Assembly: GCA_005502925.1 (NCBI GenBank)
Contig: SCPD01000003.1
Location: 248,001 to 312,000, forward strand
Length of the DNA: 64,000 nt
Reading direction: 5' to 3'
Source of the DNA: Rhizobiales bacterium Y(2018)
GTDB taxonomy: Bacteria; Pseudomonadota; Alphaproteobacteria; Rhizobiales; Aestuariivirgaceae
Part shown: in pieces, positions 52,890 through 61,782 of the stretch
How the letters are laid out: each line of letters begins with the position of its first letter
How positions within the stretch are numbered: position 1 is the first letter of the stretch
Notes under the pieces: generated by a model
Seen by the model: only the letters and a program-made list of their open reading frames with translations
What the model was told of the DNA's origin: nothing
Databases searched by the model: none
Position numbers and translations under genes: made by a program

Positions 52890-53705
52890 ATGGCCATATC
52901 CGCCTCGATCGCTCTGCCACGCGTCTCGCAGCTGGGCAGCACCGGCTCACCCTTGCTCTGGCGCACCGCTCTCGTCTTCCTCGCTTTCTTCGTTCTCCTT
53001 TACGCCGGCACCTTCATCGACGACCGTCTATTCAACGGCGTCAGCGTATGGGAGAAACCCGCCAAATTCTTCCTCTCCTTGAGTCTCCAGCTCGCGACGC
53101 TCGCCTGGGGCCTCGCCTTGCTTCCGGCGCAGGAGCGACACGCGCCGGCGATCCGGATAACGAGCCTCATCATCGTCGCCGCCGCGATCGGCGAGCTGAT
53201 CTACATCACTTTCAGGGCATCGCGCGGCGAGGCGTCCCACTTCAATCAGACGACCACGATCGCCGCGATTTTTTACATGCTGATGGGCCTGGGCGCGGTG
53301 ACCCTCGCCGTGCTGACGAGCTTCCTGGGCTGGCGCATCCTGAGGAAAGCGTCGCCTTCTCCTCTCTCTTTCGCAACGGGATGGGGCTTTGTGCTGGCCG
53401 GCCTGCTCGCATTGGTGACCGGTGCCTATGTCAGCAGCCAAACCGGACATTGGGTCGGCGGTGATCAGACCGACGCGACAGGCCTCCCCTTCTTCCACTG
53501 GTCGACCACCGGCGGCGATCTCCGAGTGGCGCATTTCTTCGGCCTTCACATCATGCAGGCGCTGCCGGTCCTCGGCCTCCTGTTTCGCGACTTTCCTCAG
53601 CTGCAGGCCCGCGGACTCATCGCGCTTGGCGCTGTCCTCTGGACAGGACTCACCGCCCTTACCTTCTTCCAGGCCCTTGCCGGCAGGCCGTTCATCGCAT
53701 TCTGA
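52890..53705 (+). CDS. seven-helix membrane protein of unknown function
   Basis: A 271-aa protein with about seven hydrophobic helices (near 24-42, 60-78, 90-110, 125-148, 162-180, 210-228, 235-260). Histidines lie in helix 6 (HFFGLHIMQALP). No recognised family motif. ATG 52890 lies 10 bp after the ABA4-like stop; the longer upstream frame overlaps that gene. Presumably part of the same TetR-controlled operon. Confidence 0.8.
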   Translation: MAISASIALPRVSQLGSTGSPLLWRTALVFLAFFVLLYAGTFIDDRLFNGVSVWEKPAKFFLSLSLQLATLAWGLALLPAQERHAPAIRITSLIIVAAAIGELIYITFRASRGEASHFNQTTTIAAIFYMLMGLGAVTLAVLTSFLGWRILRKASPSPLSFATGWGFVLAGLLALVTGAYVSSQTGHWVGGDQTDATGLPFFHWSTTGGDLRVAHFFGLHIMQALPVLGLLFRDFPQLQARGLIALGAVLWTGLTALTFFQALAGRPFIAF

Positions 53706-53804
53706 TCGCCGCTTAAGGCCCTGATTCACTTTGGCTTTGAGACTTCCCGTCGATAAATTTCAACGGACCTCTTGACGATCCGATGGTTTTGTAACACGCT
53801 TTAC

Positions 53805-53816
53805 TAAAGCGCTTTA
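53805..53816. promoter_or_regulatory. LacI-type operator palindrome
   Basis: Perfect 12-bp palindrome TAAAGCGCTTTA, with the central CG of LacI/GalR operators, 18 bp before the lacI-type start. Likely autoregulatory. No second copy seen before the binding protein gene at 54932. Confidence 0.65.
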
Positions 53817-53833
53817 CAAAGAACTGTCGCCAG

Positions 53834-54868
53834 ATGACCAGGAAGGCCACGATCGGAGATGTCGCGAAGCGGGCGAAGGTTTCGCCCACCGCCGTCTCGC
53901 GTTGGCTGAATGGCGGGCTCGAACTGCCGGAAACGACCGGCGAGCGCATACGCACCGCCGTCCGTGAGCTCGACTACCAGCCGCATGCCCAGGCCCGGCG
54001 CCTCTCCAAGGGCAAGGCCGAAGCGATCGGTATCGTGGTGCCGGACATCTCCAACGCCTTCTTCGCCCTTCTCGCCGGCGAGGCCGAACGCGTCGCCGTC
54101 GCCTCCGGCCATGACGTGATGATCTGGTCGTCGCGCAACCGCATCGAGCGCGAGCTCGCCTGCTTCGACCGCTTGCGGGCGGGTTATATCGACGGGCTCC
54201 TGCTCATCACCAATCACGAAGACGACGGCCGCTTGGCCTCCCGCATCCGTTCCATGCCCGGCCGCGTCGTCATCATCGACGAGGATGTCGTGGGTGGCGA
54301 CAGCGCGCCGCGTTTCTTCGTCGAGAACGAGACCGGCGGTTACGAAGCGACCAAACATCTCCTCGCTTATGGCCATCGCCGCATCGCTCATATCGGCGGC
54401 CCCAAAGGTGTGATGAGCGCCATCGAGCGGGCGCAAGGCTGGCGCCGCGCCATGACGGAAGCCGGCATCACACCCGATCCCTCCTGGCACATCCGCACCG
54501 AATATGAAGTCGAGCCCGCGACGCGCGACGCCGAGCAGCTCTTCGCGCTCGATCCGCCGCCCACGGCGATCTTCGCCGGCAGCGACGCGGTCGCCTTGGG
54601 CGTCATGACCACGGCGCGCCGCAAGGGTATCAATATTCCACGCGATATCTCGCTCGTCGGCTTCGACGGCATGCCGATCAACGACCTGTTCGGGCCGCCG
54701 CTCACCTCGATCGCGCAGCCGATCGACGATCTCGGCCGTCTCGGCGCAGAACGACTCATCGCGATGATCAATGGAGAGAAATTCGACGGCACCCCGACCA
54801 GGCTGCCGGTGCAGCTGGTGGCGCGCGGCTCGGTCGCCGCGCCGTTGAAGGAAAAAGTTTCGGGTTAA
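53834..54868 (+). CDS. LacI family sugar repressor
   Basis: A 344-aa LacI/GalR regulator. Helix-turn-helix and hinge at the N-terminus (TIGDVAKRAKVSPTAVSRWL, then RRLSKGKAEAIGIVVPDISN), sugar-binding domain thereafter (DGLLLITNHEDD, AIFAGSDAVALGV, SLVGFDGM). It lies directly before a ribose-type importer operon and probably represses it until its sugar is present. Confidence 0.94.
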   Translation: MTRKATIGDVAKRAKVSPTAVSRWLNGGLELPETTGERIRTAVRELDYQPHAQARRLSKGKAEAIGIVVPDISNAFFALLAGEAERVAVASGHDVMIWSSRNRIERELACFDRLRAGYIDGLLLITNHEDDGRLASRIRSMPGRVVIIDEDVVGGDSAPRFFVENETGGYEATKHLLAYGHRRIAHIGGPKGVMSAIERAQGWRRAMTEAGITPDPSWHIRTEYEVEPATRDAEQLFALDPPPTAIFAGSDAVALGVMTTARRKGINIPRDISLVGFDGMPINDLFGPPLTSIAQPIDDLGRLGAERLIAMINGEKFDGTPTRLPVQLVARGSVAAPLKEKVSG

Positions 54869-54889
54869 CGCCCGCACAGCCATCGACGA

Positions 54890-54909
54890 GCATGGGCCGT
54901 CGCCCATGC
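54890..54909 (+). promoter_or_regulatory. perfect hairpin between lacI-type and binding protein genes
   Basis: 8-bp arms GCATGGGC/GCCCATGC with a 4-nt loop CGTC, no T-tract; 22 bp before the binding-protein start. May be an attenuator, mRNA stabiliser or protein site. Confidence 0.45.
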
Positions 54910-54931
54910 CGCGATCACAGGGAGAGTAAGT

Positions 54932-55876
54932 ATGATGAGCATAAATCGCAGAAAAATCATGCTGTCGGCTGCCGGCGCCGCTTTGGCGCTGTCGATCGGC
55001 ACCGCCCAGGCACAGGAAAAGACCATCGCACTGGTGCAGATCAACCAGCAGGCGTTGTTCTTCACGCAGATGAATGAAGGCGCCCAGAAGGCCGCCGACA
55101 CGGCCGGCGTGAAGCTGGTGATCTTCAACGCCAATAACGATCCGGCGGCGCAGAACAACGCCATCGAGACCTATATCCAGCAGAAGGTCGCCGGTATCGT
55201 CGTCGTCGCCATCGACACCAACGGCATCATGCCGGCGGTCAATGCCGCCGCCGCCGCGGGCATTCCGGTCACCGCCGTCGATGCGGTGCTGCCGGCCGGT
55301 CCGCAAAAGGCGCAGATCGGCGTCGACAATGAAGGCGCGGGCAAAGCGATGGGCGAGTTCTTCAACAAATATGTCGCCGACAGCCTGGGCGGCAAAGCCA
55401 AGCTCGGCATCGTCGGCGCGCTCAACTCCACCATCCAGAATATCCGCCAGAAGGGCTTCGAGGATGTGGTGAAGACCAATGCCGGTATCGCCAATGCCGG
55501 CGTGGTCGACGGCCGCAACGTGCAGGACTCGGCACTCTCCGCCGCCGAAAGCCTGATCACCGCCAACCCCGATCTCAACGCCATCTATGCGACGGGCGAA
55601 CCCGCACTTCTCGGTGCCGTCGCCGCGGTCGAAAGCCAAGGCAAGCAAGACCAGATCAAGGTCTTCGGCTGGGACCTGACCGCGCAGGCGATCAAGGGCA
55701 TCGATGCCGGCTATGTGGTCGGCGTGGTGCAGCAGGATCCGGCCGGCATGGGTGCTGCCGCCGTAGATGCGCTGGTGAAGATCACCAAGGGCGATACGGT
55801 GCCGGCCACCATTCCGGTGCCAATCACCATCGTCACCAAGGACAATGTCGAGCCCTATCGCGCCGTCTTCAAATGA
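54932..55876 (+). CDS. ribose-type ABC importer substrate-binding protein
   Basis: A 314-aa periplasmic protein of the RbsB-like family. Signal peptide with SAAGAALALSIGTAQAQ; sugar-binding region IALVQINQQALFFTQMNEG, VDAVLPAGP and IYATGEPALLGAV are typical. GGGAGAG precedes ATG. Ligand unknown. The stop overlaps the ATPase start (ATGA). Confidence 0.92.
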   Translation: MMSINRRKIMLSAAGAALALSIGTAQAQEKTIALVQINQQALFFTQMNEGAQKAADTAGVKLVIFNANNDPAAQNNAIETYIQQKVAGIVVVAIDTNGIMPAVNAAAAAGIPVTAVDAVLPAGPQKAQIGVDNEGAGKAMGEFFNKYVADSLGGKAKLGIVGALNSTIQNIRQKGFEDVVKTNAGIANAGVVDGRNVQDSALSAAESLITANPDLNAIYATGEPALLGAVAAVESQGKQDQIKVFGWDLTAQAIKGIDAGYVVGVVQQDPAGMGAAAVDALVKITKGDTVPATIPVPITIVTKDNVEPYRAVFK

Positions 55877-56658
55877 ACTCCAATCAGAACCAGGGAGCGG
55901 CCGCGGCCGCTCCCATTCCCCGCATCGCGCTCAGCGGCATCAAGAAACGTTTCGGCAGCGTCGAAGCGATCCGCGGCGTCGACCTCGCCCTTTACCCGGG
56001 TGAATGCGTCGGCCTTGTCGGCGACAATGCCGCCGGCAAATCGACGCTGACCAAGATCATCTCCGGCACCTATGTGCCGGATGAAGGCACGATCTCGATC
56101 AACGGCGAGCCGGTGCGCTTCGCCACGCCGGCCGATGCGCGCAAGCACCATATCGAGATGGTCTATCAGGACCTTTCGCTCTGCGACACGATCGATGTCG
56201 CCGGCAATCTCTATCTCGGCCGCGAGCCGATGAACGGAATTTTCCTCGACCGCAAGGCGATGCGCGACGGAGCCCGCGCCATGCTGGAACGGCTCGAGAT
56301 CAAGATTCCCAATCTCGATGCGCTCGTCGCGCAATTGTCGGGCGGCCAGCGCCAGTCGATCGCCATCGCGCGCGCCGCCGCCTTCGACCCGCAGGTCCTC
56401 ATCATGGACGAGCCGACCTCGGCGCTGGCGGTGAAGGAAGTCGAGGCCGTCCTCGATCTCATCAACCGCGTCAAGGCCAAAGGCGTCACCGTGGTGCTGA
56501 TCACCCATCGCCTGCAGGACCTGTTCAATGTCTGCGACCGCATCACCGTCATGTATGAAGGATTGAAAGTGGCCGAGCGCAAGATCGCCGACACCGACCT
56601 CACCGATCTCGTCAGCCTGATCGTCGGCAAGGGCCATGGCATGGGAGGTCACGCATGA
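55873..56658 (+). CDS. sugar ABC importer ATPase, single-domain (FrcA-like)
   Basis: A 261-aa ABC ATPase. Walker A GDNAAGKST, signature LSGGQRQSIAIARAA, Walker B VLIMDEPTSALAVKE, H-loop ITHRLQD. Unlike RbsA (about 500 aa, two ABC domains) it has one domain, as in FrcA of rhizobia. It overlaps both neighbours by ATGA. Confidence 0.93.
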   Translation: MNSNQNQGAAAAAPIPRIALSGIKKRFGSVEAIRGVDLALYPGECVGLVGDNAAGKSTLTKIISGTYVPDEGTISINGEPVRFATPADARKHHIEMVYQDLSLCDTIDVAGNLYLGREPMNGIFLDRKAMRDGARAMLERLEIKIPNLDALVAQLSGGQRQSIAIARAAAFDPQVLIMDEPTSALAVKEVEAVLDLINRVKAKGVTVVLITHRLQDLFNVCDRITVMYEGLKVAERKIADTDLTDLVSLIVGKGHGMGGHA

Positions 56659-57659
56659 CCACCGCCTATACCTCGCGCCCGCAAGGCTCGCGCCTCGCCG
56701 ATCTGCTCGCCACCCATGCGCAGCTTCTCTCGATCGCCGGCTTCTTCCTGATCATGGTGGTGATCTTCTCGATCGCCAGCCCGGTCTTCCTGTCGACCGG
56801 CAACATCCTCAATCTGGTACGCCAGATCGCGCCGATCCTGATCGTCGCCGTCGCCATGACCTTCGTCATCACCACCGGCGGCATCGATCTGTCGGTCGGC
56901 TCGGTGGTGGCGCTGATCAATGCATCGGCCGCCATCGTCCTACAGATGGGGTTGCCCTGGCCCATCGCGGTGATCGGGCTCCTGCTGCTCGGCGCCGCCA
57001 TCGGCGCCATACAAGGCTGGTTCATCGCCTATCAAGGCATCCAGGCCTTCATCGTCACCCTGGCAGGGCTTTCGGCGTTGCGCGGCATCGCCCTCCTGAT
57101 GACCGAAGGCTTCTCGATCCCGATCTCGACCGATCTCGGCTTTGTCGCCCTCGGACGTGAATGGTTCCTGGGCGTGCCGGTGCCGACCTGGATCGCCTTC
57201 CTCATCGTAGCGGCGGGCTTCCTCACCTTCTGGGGCACGCGCTTCGGGCGTTATGTCACCGCCATCGGCGCCAATCAGGAAGCCGCACGCCGTTCCGGCA
57301 TCTCGACCAAGCAGATCCTGCTCTGGGTCTATGTGCTGACCGGTCTCGCCTCCGCACTGGCCGGCATCATCATCGCGGCACGGCTCGGCTCGGGCAGTTC
57401 CAACGCAGCGGTCGGCTTCGAGCTCGAAGTGATCGCCGCCGTGGTGCTGGGCGGCACGTCGCTGATGGGCGGCCGCGGCTCGATCGCCGGCACCGTGCTG
57501 GGCGCCCTCACAATCGGCGTGATCGGCAACGGGCTGATCCTCTCGCATGTGTCGCCCTTCTTCACCCAGATCGTGACCGGCTCGATCATCCTGCTCGCCG
57601 TGTGGCTCAATGCGCGGGTTTTCTCGCGTCTTGCCAGCGGCGCGCGGCGCAAGAATTGA
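56655..57659 (+). CDS. ribose-type ABC importer permease (RbsC-like)
   Basis: A 334-aa inner-membrane permease with 8-10 helices. Typical residues: VVAMTFVITTGGIDLSVGSV, and near the end EVIAAVVLGGTSLMGGRGSI. Completes the importer with the preceding two genes. Confidence 0.94.
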   Translation: MTTAYTSRPQGSRLADLLATHAQLLSIAGFFLIMVVIFSIASPVFLSTGNILNLVRQIAPILIVAVAMTFVITTGGIDLSVGSVVALINASAAIVLQMGLPWPIAVIGLLLLGAAIGAIQGWFIAYQGIQAFIVTLAGLSALRGIALLMTEGFSIPISTDLGFVALGREWFLGVPVPTWIAFLIVAAGFLTFWGTRFGRYVTAIGANQEAARRSGISTKQILLWVYVLTGLASALAGIIIAARLGSGSSNAAVGFELEVIAAVVLGGTSLMGGRGSIAGTVLGALTIGVIGNGLILSHVSPFFTQIVTGSIILLAVWLNARVFSRLASGARRKN

Positions 57660-57669
57660 GGCAAGGACC

Positions 57670-58731
57670 ATGACGGAACTTTCGCAAGCCCATACCGGCT
57701 CCGGCCTGGTGATGACGGTAAACGGACCGATCAAGGCAGCGGAGATGGGCGTGACCTTGATGCACGAGCATCTCCTCAATGATTGCCGCTGCTGGTGGAA
57801 CCCGCCCAAGGAGCCGGAGCGCGCGCATCTCGGCACCTCGCCTGTCCATGCCGGCATCATCGGCGAGCTTCGGATGGATCCTTTCGTCAATCTGCATAAT
57901 TGCGGGCTCGACGACCACCGCCTCACCATCGCCGAGCTGGCGCCGTTCCGGAAAGCGGGCGGGCGCACGGTGGTCGATCCGACCTGCCGCGGCATCGGCC
58001 GCAATCCCGAAAAGCTGCGCGAGATCGCGGCCGGCTCCGGCCTCCATATCGTGATGGGCTCGGGCTATTATCTGCAGGCCTCGCATCCGCCGGTCCTCAA
58101 GACGATGAGCAAGCAGGATGTGGCGGACGAGATCGTGCGCGACGCGCTCGACGGCGCCGACGGCACCGATGCCAGGATCGGCCTTATCGGCGAGATCGGC
58201 GTCTCGGGCGATTTCACCGCGGATGAGGAGAAGTCGTTGCGCGGCGCGGCACTAGCCCAGGCGCGCACCAGGCTGCCGATCATGGTGCATCTCCCCGCCT
58301 GGTACCGCCATGGCAGTAAGGTGCTCGACATCGTCGCGGAGGAAGGTGGCGATCTCAATCACACGATCCTTTGTCATATGAATCCGTCGGGTGAAGATGT
58401 CGACTATCAGGTCGCCTGCGCCAAGCGTGGCGCCTTCATCGAATATGACATGATCGGCATGGACTACTGGTATGCCGATCAGCAGGTGCAATGCCCGTCG
58501 GACGAGGACAATGCCCGCGCCATCAAGCGGCTGATCGATCTCGGTTTCCTCGAGAAGATCCTGCTGTCGCAGGACGTGTTCCTCAAGATGATGCTCAGCC
58601 ATTATGGCGGCTTCGGCTATGCCTATGTCGTGACCCATTTCGCCGCGCGCCTGAAGCGTCACGGCGTCAGCGACAAGCAGATTTCAACCATGCTTATCGA
58701 CAATCCAAGGCGCGTTTTCGCCGCCGCATAA
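57670..58731 (+). CDS. phosphotriesterase-like amidohydrolase with Glu as bridging residue
   Basis: A 353-aa PTE-family protein. Metal ligands can be read: H32-E-H34 (MHEH), H207 (MVHLPAW), H236 (LCHMNPS) and D302 (SQDVF). The bridging residue, a carbamylated Lys in classical phosphotriesterases, is Glu 175 here (GLIGEIGVSG), as in some PHP-type members. Likely acts on lactones or phosphorylated sugars rather than phosphotriesters. It starts 10 bp after the permease; upstream frame is shadow. Context suggests hydrolysis of a sugar lactone or phosphoester brought in by the importer. Confidence 0.85.
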   Translation: MTELSQAHTGSGLVMTVNGPIKAAEMGVTLMHEHLLNDCRCWWNPPKEPERAHLGTSPVHAGIIGELRMDPFVNLHNCGLDDHRLTIAELAPFRKAGGRTVVDPTCRGIGRNPEKLREIAAGSGLHIVMGSGYYLQASHPPVLKTMSKQDVADEIVRDALDGADGTDARIGLIGEIGVSGDFTADEEKSLRGAALAQARTRLPIMVHLPAWYRHGSKVLDIVAEEGGDLNHTILCHMNPSGEDVDYQVACAKRGAFIEYDMIGMDYWYADQQVQCPSDEDNARAIKRLIDLGFLEKILLSQDVFLKMMLSHYGGFGYAYVVTHFAARLKRHGVSDKQISTMLIDNPRRVFAAA

Positions 58732-58744
58732 AAAGGAGACTACT

Positions 58745-59509
58745 ATGACCAAGAAGAATGTGCTGCTCGTCGGCGAAAGCTGGGTGAGCTCGGCGAACCA
58801 CTACAAAGGCTGGGACACGTTTTCGAGCGTAACCTTCCATCTGGGCGCCGAGCCGCTGGTCAAGGCGCTGAAGGACAGCGAGTTCAACCTCACCTACATG
58901 CCGGCGCATGAGGCGGCGGAAGGCCTGCCTTTCACGATGGACGGTCTCACCAAGTATGAAGCCATCATCATTTCCGATATCGGCGCCAACACGCTCTTGT
59001 TGCCGCCCGATGTGTGGCTGCACGGCAAGACGGTGCCGAACCGCCTGAAGCTCCTGCGCGACTGGACCCAGCAGGGCGGCGGTCTCATGATGATCGGCGG
59101 CTACTTCTCCTTCCAGGGCATCGACGGCCGCGCCCGCTGGCGCCGCACGCCGGTCGAAGAAGCGCTGCCCGTCACCTGCCTTCCCTATGATGATCGCGTC
59201 GAGGCGCCGGAAGGCATCATCGCCGAAGTGCTGAAGCCCGATCATCCGATCGTCGCGGGTCTCAAAGGTCCGTGGCCGGCGCTGCTCGGCATCAATGAGG
59301 TCGAGGTCAAGAAGGGCTCGGAAATCATCGCCCGTCTGCCCGAGGATCAGGGTGGCCATCCGCTGCTCGTTACGGGCTCGTTCGGCAAAGGCCGCACTAT
59401 GGCCTGGACCTCCGATATCGGCCCGCACTGGCTGACGAACGACTTCGTGAACTGGCCGGGCTACGCCAAATTGTGGCGCCAGTCGCTGGCCTGGCTCACC
59501 AGCAAATAA
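58745..59509 (+). CDS. glutamine-amidotransferase-like protein
   Basis: A 254-aa soluble protein with a class I glutamine-amidotransferase-like Rossmann layout: NVLLVGESWVSS at the start, IIISDIGANTLLLPP, and RDWTQQGGGLMMIGGYFSF. The usual nucleophilic Cys of glutaminases is not seen after GG (GGYFSF instead), so it is probably not a true glutaminase. It also resembles ThuA-type proteins of sugar catabolic operons. Strong AAGGAG site. Function unknown; position suggests sugar catabolism. Confidence 0.75.
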   Translation: MTKKNVLLVGESWVSSANHYKGWDTFSSVTFHLGAEPLVKALKDSEFNLTYMPAHEAAEGLPFTMDGLTKYEAIIISDIGANTLLLPPDVWLHGKTVPNRLKLLRDWTQQGGGLMMIGGYFSFQGIDGRARWRRTPVEEALPVTCLPYDDRVEAPEGIIAEVLKPDHPIVAGLKGPWPALLGINEVEVKKGSEIIARLPEDQGGHPLLVTGSFGKGRTMAWTSDIGPHWLTNDFVNWPGYAKLWRQSLAWLTSK

Positions 59510-59520
59510 CGCCCGCACCC

Positions 59521-60414
59521 ATGCGCAAGGATCGTCCGCGGCTCGTGGTGATCGGCAATGCCTGTCTCGATGTGACCTATCATCTGGACAGGCTGCCAAA
59601 GCCCGGCGAGACGATCAATGCGCGACGGGTCGTCACCGATCTCGGCGGCAAAGGCCTCAACCAGGCCATTGCCGCCGGACGCGCCGGCGCTGAGGTCCAT
59701 CTCATCGCCGCCATCGGCAAGGATACGACAGCCGAAAGAATCCGCGCTGCCCTTCACGCCGAGGGCATGCCCGAAAGCGGTCTTCTCCAGCATGAAGGGG
59801 CGAGCGACGACTCCATTCTCCTGCTCGATGCGCAAGGCGAGAATGTCATCGTCAGCAATACACTACAGGCCGAGTCTTTGAATCCCACCGAAGCCGAAGC
59901 CCGATTGCAGCCGGCCTTGGATGGCGCAGCCCTTCTGCTGCTGCAAGGCAATCTGCGGCATGACACGACGCTCCAGGCGATGACACTCGCCCGGCAGGCC
60001 GGTGTCGCGATTGGCTTCAATCCTTCGCCGCTTCAGCCCTGGTTTGGCGATCTTCCTGAAGCAGACATCGTCATCGCCAATCAGGTGGAGGCGGAAGCGC
60101 TCGACGGACACCCCGGCAAGAAGCTCACCGTCATCACGCTCGGCGCCAAAGGCTGCCGGCTCGAGCGTCCCGGACAAGCCGATGTGGCCGTGCCCGCCCC
60201 ACAGATCGAGGCCATCGCGGCGGGCGGCGCCGGTGATGTCTTCGCCGGCACTTTCATCGCCGAATGGCTCATATCCGGCGATGCTGAACGTGCCGCGCAT
60301 CTGGGTGTCAGAGCCGCGAGCGACAAGGCGACGCGGCACGGCACACTTTCCGCTTTTCCGACGCAGACCGCGCTGGCGGGCTTCCGCCGCGATTTGTTTT
60401 CCCTCTCAGTTTGA
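59521..60414 (+). CDS. PfkB family carbohydrate kinase (ribokinase-like)
   Basis: A 297-aa kinase. PfkB motif 1 GGKGLNQAIAAGRAGAEVHLI and motif 2 GGAGDVFAGTFIA with the catalytic Asp are intact. Phosphorylates a sugar, nucleoside or related alcohol with ATP. ATG 59521 starts 11 bp after the previous stop, without a strong Shine-Dalgarno. The likely substrate is the sugar imported by the upstream transporter. Overlap with the next gene's apparent upstream frame is a shadow. Confidence 0.9.
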   Translation: MRKDRPRLVVIGNACLDVTYHLDRLPKPGETINARRVVTDLGGKGLNQAIAAGRAGAEVHLIAAIGKDTTAERIRAALHAEGMPESGLLQHEGASDDSILLLDAQGENVIVSNTLQAESLNPTEAEARLQPALDGAALLLLQGNLRHDTTLQAMTLARQAGVAIGFNPSPLQPWFGDLPEADIVIANQVEAEALDGHPGKKLTVITLGAKGCRLERPGQADVAVPAPQIEAIAAGGAGDVFAGTFIAEWLISGDAERAAHLGVRAASDKATRHGTLSAFPTQTALAGFRRDLFSLSV

Positions 60415-60424
60415 AAGACCGATC

Positions 60425-61651
60425 ATGACCGATGCTTCTCCCCTTCTCTCTTCCACAGCGGTGCGCGAGGCGGCGCAGCGCATGCTGGCGGACGGGCTCG
60501 CGGACAAGCTCGCGCACTGGTCCGTCGCTCTCGACCAGTTGCCGAAGACCGCGCGTTTCGTCGCGCAGGTGACACGCGAGAATTATCCCTCGCTCTCGGT
60601 GCCTTTCCATTCACGCTGGCGGCACTTCGAGGCGGGCGGCATCGACCGCTGGACGCAGGTTCTGGCGCAACGTGCCTGGCCCAGCAAGGAAGCGCAAGCG
60701 CGCGCCGCGATCGATCTCGCTATCGTCTCGGTGCTGCTCGATGCCGGCAGCGGCGGGCGCTGGTCCTACACAGAGGCCAGCACCGGAAAACACTTCGCCT
60801 CCTCCGAGGGCTTGGGAGTCGCGAGCTTCGACCTGATGGCCAGCGGCGCGCTGTCGAACGATCCCCATGATCCCTGGCGCGCCGATGCCGAGCGCCTCAA
60901 ACGTTTCAGCAAGGCAGATCTCGAAAAGGCCTTCCAGGTCAGCGCCGACAATCCGCTGGCCGGCGTCGATGGCCGAGTCGCCCTGCTCAATCGTCTGGGT
61001 GAGGCCTGCGAGGCCCAGACCTCTCATTTCGCCATCTGTGATGCGCCGCGACCGGGGGGCATTGCCGACAGTCTCGCCAGCCGATCAGTGGCGGGACGGA
61101 TCGAGGCGGCGCAGATCCTGCGCTGCCTCCTCGATACGCTGGGCGGCATCTGGCCGAGCCGGCTCACGCTCGGCGCGACGCCGCTCGGCGACACCTGGCG
61201 CTATGAGCGCTGGCAGAAACCGGGCGATGCGCTGTCGGGTCTCGTTCCGTTCCACAAGCTGTCGCAGTGGCTGACCTATTCGCTGATCGAGCCTTTGATC
61301 GCGCGGGGCCTGAAGGTCGACGCTATCGACGGACTGACCGGCCTTGCCGAATATCGCAATGGCGGTCTCTTCATCGACATGGGTGTACTGCGCCTCAAGG
61401 ATCCGGCGCAGGCCACCAAGCCGCAAGACGTGAGCTCGGCCCTGATCGTCGAATGGCGGGCGCTGACCATTGCTCTGCTCGACCGTCTACTGCCGCCAGT
61501 GCGCGACGAGCTCGGCATCAACGCCGACCGCTTTCCGATCGCCTCGATGCTGGAAGGCGGCAGCTGGGCAGCGGGACGGCGCATCGCGCGCGAGAAACGT
61601 TCCGACGGCTCGCCGCCGCTCAACATCGCGAGCGACGGCACCACATTCTGA
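60425..61651 (+). CDS. URC4/urg3 family protein (DUF1688)
   Basis: A 408-aa protein matching DUF1688 (URC4/urg3): FHSRWRHFEAGGIDRW, GGRWSYTEASTGKHFASSEG and GGLFIDMGVLRLKD are family hallmarks. In yeasts and some bacteria the gene is needed for the URC pathway of uracil breakdown, together with a GTP cyclohydrolase II-like protein (URC1) and a uracil phosphoribosyltransferase; its own reaction is not settled. Neither partner is in the window. Here it sits behind a ribokinase-like gene. The 10-bp gap to the kinase suggests an operon. Confidence 0.88.
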   Translation: MTDASPLLSSTAVREAAQRMLADGLADKLAHWSVALDQLPKTARFVAQVTRENYPSLSVPFHSRWRHFEAGGIDRWTQVLAQRAWPSKEAQARAAIDLAIVSVLLDAGSGGRWSYTEASTGKHFASSEGLGVASFDLMASGALSNDPHDPWRADAERLKRFSKADLEKAFQVSADNPLAGVDGRVALLNRLGEACEAQTSHFAICDAPRPGGIADSLASRSVAGRIEAAQILRCLLDTLGGIWPSRLTLGATPLGDTWRYERWQKPGDALSGLVPFHKLSQWLTYSLIEPLIARGLKVDAIDGLTGLAEYRNGGLFIDMGVLRLKDPAQATKPQDVSSALIVEWRALTIALLDRLLPPVRDELGINADRFPIASMLEGGSWAAGRRIAREKRSDGSPPLNIASDGTTF

Positions 61652-61782
61652 GACCCGAGACATTTATATAGGGGCAAGCGGGGTGAAGCCGCTTGACCCC
61701 AAAGGTTTTCCTCCATATTGGTTATAACAACGATACCACAGGCGGTACGGAAGCCGCCGGATGGTCCACAGGGAGGAAAGAT

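Noticed and set aside
53804-55648. 614-codon minus-strand frame opposite lacI and the binding-protein gene
   Set aside because: Shadow across two well-supported genes and their spacer.
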